Below are positions 59,315-64,000 of a stretch of DNA of 64,000 nucleotides, piece after piece. The position numbers were made by a program, and so were the translations under genes. This DNA comes from Malania oleifera (taxonomy: Eukaryota; Streptophyta; Magnoliopsida; Santalales; Ximeniaceae). The notes under the pieces are model-generated. The model did not search any database, was not told the DNA's origin, and saw nothing but the letters and a program-made list of their open reading frames with translations. The stretch spans positions 31,797,032-31,861,031 of the forward strand of contig NC_080420.1 in NCBI RefSeq assembly GCF_029873635.1, in the 5' to 3' direction. Every line of letters starts with the position of its first letter. Within the stretch, counting starts at the first letter, position 1.

Positions 59315-59930
59315 ACACCTCTCCATAAGGGAAATAAACTAACATTAGTGTGTGGCAACATGAGCATTTCTGTGATATACATATAATCATAAACATAACT
59401 AGTAAAACTATATATACAACATTTATGGGAAAACATGTATAGTCAAACATGGCAGAACATAATGGTTTTCATAACATAATTCATCTGATATAAATAATAA
59501 TACGAAAACAATCTTGGTAGGTTAGCTGGTTATTATCATGTATTACCCCCACATGACTGGGTTGTGTGACCCGAAGGTGGGACTTGACAATGGTTGGCTG
59601 ACCACTGCCAAGTCAAAAGTACAGTCTGTAAGTCTGATGGGTCTGCCAGACTTGGTCTGTACACTAGGGGCACTCACACATTTCTTAAAAACCACATCGA
59701 CCATCCAATCTCACACCACTCCGTACAGCGGCGTTAACACGAATATCATGATCATGATGACCATGGACACATAGCAACGATACCGTGCAAGTGTTAGCCT
59801 AGATCAAGCCAACGGGGTTCTGATATTATATAACATGTACTGAAATTGTGATAAATGGATATTTCATATCATTAATTATCAAATCAATCATATCATTTTG
59901 CATATATACGTATATCCTGAAAATCATCGA

Positions 59931-60208
59931 CTTGTACGCCTGTATTTCACATTTTACCATAGCTCGGCCCGTACGCCTGCAAATCATATCCATAGCACAG
60001 CCCGTACGTTGGCAAGTCATTTCCATAGCTCGGCCCGTACGCCAACAAACATATCCATAGCTTAGCCCGTACGTTGGAAAATCATACACATAGCTCGGCC
60101 CATATGCTGGCAAATCATACACATAGCTCGGCCCGTACGCTGGCAAATCATACACATAGCTCGGCCCATATGCCAGCAAATATATCAAAATCTCAGCCCG
60201 TACGCCGG
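59931..60208. repeat. 33-bp minisatellite, about 8 copies
   Basis: Unit of the type CCCGTACGCTGGCAAATCAT plus ACACATAGCTCGG. Because 33 is divisible by 3, a minus-strand frame reads an 11-residue repeat (AYGPSYVYDLP), which is probably accidental. Confidence 0.95.
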
Positions 60209-60478
60209 TTTCCATTATAAAAATCCGTATCATTAAACATTCCCAAAAAACAAATTTTCATTATAATTTCTACTCGTGCCACACTAAATAGGTTTTTCGT
60301 ATATTTAACATACCATCACTTTCAGCAGTATTTCCTAAATATAAAGCATATATAAATATATTTATTTTCTTGAAATCAAATGCTATAACGATATACATAT
60401 TTTTCATAAAATACTATTCTTGTTTCCAATTCTCTTTCTTTTTATTATTTAAATACCATTATTCTTCGGGTCGTTACA

Positions 60479-60491
60479 TTCTTCCCTCCTT
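60479..60491 (-). promoter_or_regulatory. Polypurine tract of gypsy element 2
   Basis: Minus-strand AAGGAGGGAAGAA directly before the TGTAACGACC LTR start. From 60492 to 60715 is the untranslated part after pol. Confidence 0.88.
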
Positions 60492-60715
60492 ATAAAATTT
60501 CATCCTCGAAATTTACTATTCACGTAACTCATTATCCCTTAACAGGAACAGGGTCTACTTATTTTATTACTTACCCTCACTTATGGCGAAGGAATACCGT
60601 GGTTGCATTTTGAGTCCTAGGAGATTATATATATAAAAGAAAAATTCTACCAAAACTAAAATGTTACACTAATTAAACCATTATATGTATCTGCAAAGAA
60701 ATATTACCTAACTAC

Positions 60716-61183
60716 TTAAATTTCTTGAAATAGTTGTGGGTACTTCTGCTTCATTTGCTCCTCGGATTCCCAAGAAGCCTCTTCAACTATATGATTCCTC
60801 CACAAAACTTTTACTTGAGGAATTTCCTTATTACGTAACTCTTGTACTTTCCTATCTAGAATCTGTACTAGTACCTCCTCATACACCAGTGAATCACTAA
60901 ACTCCAATTCACCATAACTGATGATATGAGAAGGATATGGGACATAGTTCCTCAACATAGCAACATGGAATATGTCGTGGATCCTGGACAACACAGGTGG
61001 CAAAGCTAGCCTGTAGGCCACCGGTCCCACTTTATCTAGAATCTCAAATGGACCGATAAATCTATGACTAAGTTTACCCTTCTTCCCAAATCGTGTAAAC
61101 CCTTTCAACGGAGCTATCTTCAAAAACACATGATTACCCACATCAAATTCTAGATTCCTGCAGTGATTATCAGCATAACTTTT
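60716..61183 (-). pseudogene. Integrase C-terminus and chromodomain-like tail, element 2
   Basis: An open segment of 141 codons with GPFEILDKVGPVAYRLALP, HDIFHVAMLRNYVPYPSHII and the chromodomain-like VQILDRKVQELRNKEIPQVK, WRNHIVEEASWESEEQM. It ends QLFQEI and TAA at 60716, probably the natural pol end. The join to the integrase core is broken near 61142-61183. Confidence 0.88.
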
Positions 61184-62107
61184 CTATCTGCTCTGAGCTG
61201 CACTGATCCTATCTTTGATAAGCTGAACCTTATCACGCGCTTGCTGCATAAGCTCTGGCCCCACTACTCGCCTGTCACCCACTTCATCCCAAAATAAAGG
61301 AGAACAGCATCTCCTACCATATAAAACCTCAAACGGTGTCATGCCAATACTGGTTTGATAACTTTTATTATACATAAACTCTACCAACGACATAAACTGA
61401 GTCCAACTACCCCCAAAATCCAATACACACGCTTGGAGCATATCCTCTACTGTCTGTATCGTCCTCTTAGTCTGTCCATCTGACTGAGGATGAAATGTCG
61501 TGCTAAACGATAACTGAGACCCTAGTGCTTCCTACAAGCTCCTCCAAAAATGTGACGTAAAACGCGGGTTTCGATCTGAGACAATCGATACTGGCACCCC
61601 ATAAGAATGAACTATCTCCTGAATGTAAATCTCCACCAAACGGTTAAGGGAGCAACTAATCTTGATAGGTAAAAAGTGGGCTGTCTTAGTCAAACAATCA
61701 ACAATCACCCAGATGACATTCTGGTCATGTAACGCCGTCGACAGTCCTATCACAAAATCCATAGATATATGATCCTACTTCCACTCTGGGATAAATAACG
61801 GCTGCAACTGCCCTGCCGACCTCTGGTGCTCAGCTTTTACCTACTAGCATGTCAAACACTGCCCCACATACTCAGCAATCTCTCTCTTCATACCACTCCA
61901 CCAGTACGACTCTCGCAGATACCTATACATCTTCGCACTGCCAGGATGAACTATATATAGAGATTTATGTGCCTCCTCTAAAATGATCCTCCTAATATCC
62001 ACATCGACAGGAACACATAATCTGGTACGGAAATGCAAAGTTCCTTCATCTGCAATACTGAATTCCTTCCCCTGACCACTCTGCACTCTTTCCATTCCCT
62101 CTATTAA
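61184..62107 (-). pseudogene. Integrase with DDE glutamate changed to lysine
   Basis: The zinc-binding domain (HKSLYIVHPGSAKMYRYLRE, CLTC) is in the segment 61844-62095. The core is in 61532-61762, with aspartates in WVIVDCLTK and SDRNPRFTS. The third catalytic residue, in the family's DGQTER motif, is lysine here (DGQTKR; codon AAG, plus-strand 61466-61468). An in-frame TAG follows HFWRSL near 61530 and another break lies near 61763-61843. Strand transfer activity would be lost even with a repaired frame. Confidence 0.88.
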
Positions 62108-62812
62108 TTATGGGTCTTCTTTCTGAGCAGTTTTAAATCTTTCTTGCAAAGTAGGTTGCACCACTAAACTGGCAATGTGAGTCTGAGAACCACTTTTAAG
62201 TAACTCAATGCCGAATCTCTCTAGATCCATCATGATCGAATACTGGATCTCCATAGCTACTAACGTCGATTCCCTCGACTTCTTGCTCAACGCATCAGCT
62301 ACCACATTTGCTTTCCTTAGGTGATAGCTGATGGTACGATCAAAATCCTTAATTAGCTCCAACTACCTTCTTTGCCTCATATTCAATTCCTTTTGCGTGA
62401 AAAAGTACTTCAAACTTTTATAGTCGAAGAAGATCTCACACCGTTCGCTATACAGGTAATGCCTCCAAATCTTCAATGCGTATATTACTGCAGCCAATTC
62501 AAGATCATGGGTAGGGTAGTTTTTTTCATACTCTTTCAATTGTCTGGACGCATACGCCACTACCTTGTCATGCTGCATCAATACACAACCAAGTCCCTTT
62601 AAGGACGCATCTCTGTAAATGACATACCCCTCACCCCCTGATGAGATGACCAATACTGGTGCTGTGACTAATCTTTGCTTCAGTTCTTGAAAACTCTGCT
62701 CACAGCTGTCGTCCCACTCAAATCTGACATTCTTCTTCATCAATCGTGTCAAAGGCCCTGACAAAGCTGAAAATCCCTCAACGAAACGACAATAATACCC
62801 AGCTAGCCCCAA
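62108..62812 (-). pseudogene. RNase H and connection region, element 2
   Basis: The segment 62363-62812 starts [13 protein letters not shown] (connection), then [35 protein letters not shown] and [20 protein letters not shown]. The aspartates of YRDAS and FDYKSL are kept. The segment 62108-62362 continues with YHLRKANVVADALS. One stop separates the two near 62363. This is the best-kept RNase H in the window. Confidence 0.88.
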
Positions 62813-63790
62813 GAAACTCCTAATCTCCTGGACATTTCTCGGTCTAACCTAATTCACTACGGCCTCAACCTTACTAGGTTTCACAGAAATACCATCTCCA
62901 GACACAACATGCTTTAAAAAAATGACCTTCTCAAGCCAGAATTCACATTTATTGAACTTGATGTACAACTTCTTTTCCCGTAGCGCCTATAGAACCTACC
63001 TCAAGTGCGTCTCATGCTCCTCATGGCTCCTCGAATAGACCAGTATATCATCAATAAAAACAACAACAAACTGGTCTAGATATTGATGGAAGACTCTGTT
63101 TATTAAGTCCATAAATACCGCAGGAGCATTCGTCAAACCAAATGGCTTAACAAGAAATTTGTAATGCCCATACCTGGTCTTGAAGGTCGTCTTCGAGACG
63201 TCTTCTACCTTCACTTTCACTTGATGATAGTCGAATCTAAGGTCAATCTTCGAATACACCTGTGTACCCTGAAGTTGGTCAAACAAATCGTCGATACGGG
63301 GTAGAGGATACTTGTTCTTGATTGTCACTTCATTAATCTCCCTATAGTCTATACACATCCTTATAGTCCCGTCTTTCTTCTTCACAAATAGAACTGGAGC
63401 TCCCCATGGTGATACACTGGGTCATATGAAGCCTTTATCAAGCAGATCTTGCAACTGATTCTTCAATTCTATCAATTCTGCTGGTGTCATCAAGTAAGGT
63501 ACTTTAGAAATCGGCGTTGTACCTAAAAGTAGATCAATAGGGAAATCTACCTCATGATCGGGTGGCAAACCTGGTAACTCATATGGAAACACATCGATAA
63601 ACTCCTTTACTACTGGCATCCTGGCAAGTTTCAATTCATTCTCTGACATCTCTTTCATAACTACCACAAATCCTTGACAACCACTCAATAGTAGTCTCCT
63701 GGCCTGGATAGCTGAAACTAGCTGAGGCGGAGATTGCACCTGCGACCCTACGAACCTGAATTTTGCTTTCCCCAGAGGTCTGAATATCAC
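62813..63790 (-). pseudogene. Reverse transcriptase of element 2, active site intact
   Basis: The upstream part (63422-63790) has FIDVFPYELPGLPPDHEVDF and the AELIELKNQLQDLLDKGFI entry. A TGA-type break at about 63420 precedes the main palm (62996-63385): [33 protein letters not shown] (usually RSGYHQ), [12 protein letters not shown] and FIDDILVYS, with both catalytic aspartates present. A stop near 62995 and another break near 62850 separate it from the connection region. Confidence 0.9.
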
Positions 63791-64000
63791 TTCTCGTGCT
63801 CAACAATCTATGCTGGAAAAATTAGCTGCTACCCAATCCATGCTGAAGATTGCATCGAATCCATGCATATCTAACACTATCAGATCAGCAGACAAAATTT
63901 CCCCTTGAACATCAACTGAACAATCCCAGAGTACCTTACTACATCTCACTGCAGATCAAGTCGGTGTAGATACTAACAATTCAGTATTCAACAAATGTGT
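63791..64000 (-). pseudogene. Protease C-terminal part of element 2 (partial)
   Basis: The minus-strand reading gives an ADLIVLDMHGFDAIFSMDW-type sequence, the end of the retropepsin domain (family form GFDVILGMDWL), then a stop after SSIDC. The catalytic DSGA and all of gag are beyond the window edge. Confidence 0.75.

Larger units (their letters stand above)
58859..60478 (-). repeat. 3' LTR of gypsy element 2
   Basis: 1620 bp, TGTGATGACC to GGTCGTTACA. Its minus-strand start (TGTAACGACCCGAAGAATAA) matches LTR C, but it then jumps to a minisatellite region without GTCGAC palindromes, a clear TATA box or paired GTAAG sites, so an internal deletion is likely. It contains a 33-bp minisatellite, a 76-bp tandem duplication and the conserved GAGAGGTGTCTCACCC box (59308-59330). 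Confidence 0.88.
58859..64000 (-). mobile_element. Gypsy element 2: chromovirus-type, runs off the window
   Basis: A minus-strand element related to element 1, with 3' LTR (58859-60478), polypurine tract, a complete order of chromodomain tail, integrase, RNase H and RT, and the start of protease at the window edge; gag and 5' LTR lie outside. It is better preserved than element 1: the RT active site is intact and open segments are longer, but frames are still broken and the integrase glutamate is lost. The likely left TSD is CCATT (58854-58858), to be matched outside the window. Confidence 0.9.

Noticed and set aside
59931-60208. CRISPR-like spacing of repeats
   Set aside because: The units are contiguous and diverged with no unique spacers, and the DNA is plant nuclear retrotransposon sequence.
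59826-60233. 135-codon minus-strand ORF with repeated AYGPSYVYDLP
   Set aside because: It is the reading of a 33-bp minisatellite inside an LTR; other copies of the unit encode different frames and degrade within the same array.
58299-60478. Treating 58299-60478 as one 2.2-kb LTR of element 2
   Set aside because: There are two conserved LTR boxes in tandem, and TGTGATGACC at 58859 is the inverted match of GGTCGTTACA at 60478, so two different LTRs meet at 58858/58859.

Overview
This is nuclear DNA from a flowering plant, probably a eudicot; the species cannot be told. The evidence is AT-rich DNA packed with Ty3/gypsy and Ty1/copia LTR retrotransposons that use the plant tRNA-Met primer site (TGGTATCAGAGC), many solo LTRs with 5-bp target-site duplications (TSDs), and one intact intronless gene of a land-plant family. 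There are no bacterial features, no recognisable rRNA or tRNA genes and no CRISPR array.

Layout. 1-4154: gene-poor DNA with a long foldback (2419-2568). 4155-6214: decayed gypsy gag-protease-RT, minus strand. 6215-13156: a broken chromovirus-type gypsy element, minus strand, with 5' LTR, primer site, gag-pol remains, polypurine tract and a 186-bp stub of 3' LTR. 13157-17474: intergenic, with interspersed and foldback repeats. 17475-18632: the only convincing host gene, a cysteine-rich OCTOPUS/DUF740-like protein, minus strand. 20916-22935: solo gypsy LTR. 22936-29982: old repeats and a solo copia LTR. 29983-49050: a nested stack. A TNT1-like copia element (plus) holds a solo copia LTR (TSD ATGTA). 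That LTR holds two solo gypsy LTRs (TSDs TGTGC and TAAAA). The first of these holds a gag-only copia element with its own 2-kb LTRs and a further solo gypsy LTR (TSD ACTTA). 49422-51801 and 53899-56429: two more gypsy-type solo LTRs. 58299-58858: the start of another LTR, interrupted by a second gypsy element (58859 to the window end, minus strand), whose 3' LTR and most of pol lie in the window.

No element here looks able to move by itself: RT, integrase and protease motifs are mutated or missing and reading frames are broken. The most interesting signal is shared by the gypsy-type LTRs. Seven of them carry, in the same order, GTCGAC-centred palindromes and (in most) a TATA box, an AG|GTAAG donor-like site, an acceptor-like site, a 43-67 nt block ending in a second AG|GTAAG, a lineage-specific minisatellite region, and a strongly conserved box containing TTACTRA about 32-38 nt before a T-rich (C/T)AG. 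This reads as two introns inside the LTR. It is inference from sequence, but directly testable with RNA data. All boundaries were placed by eye.
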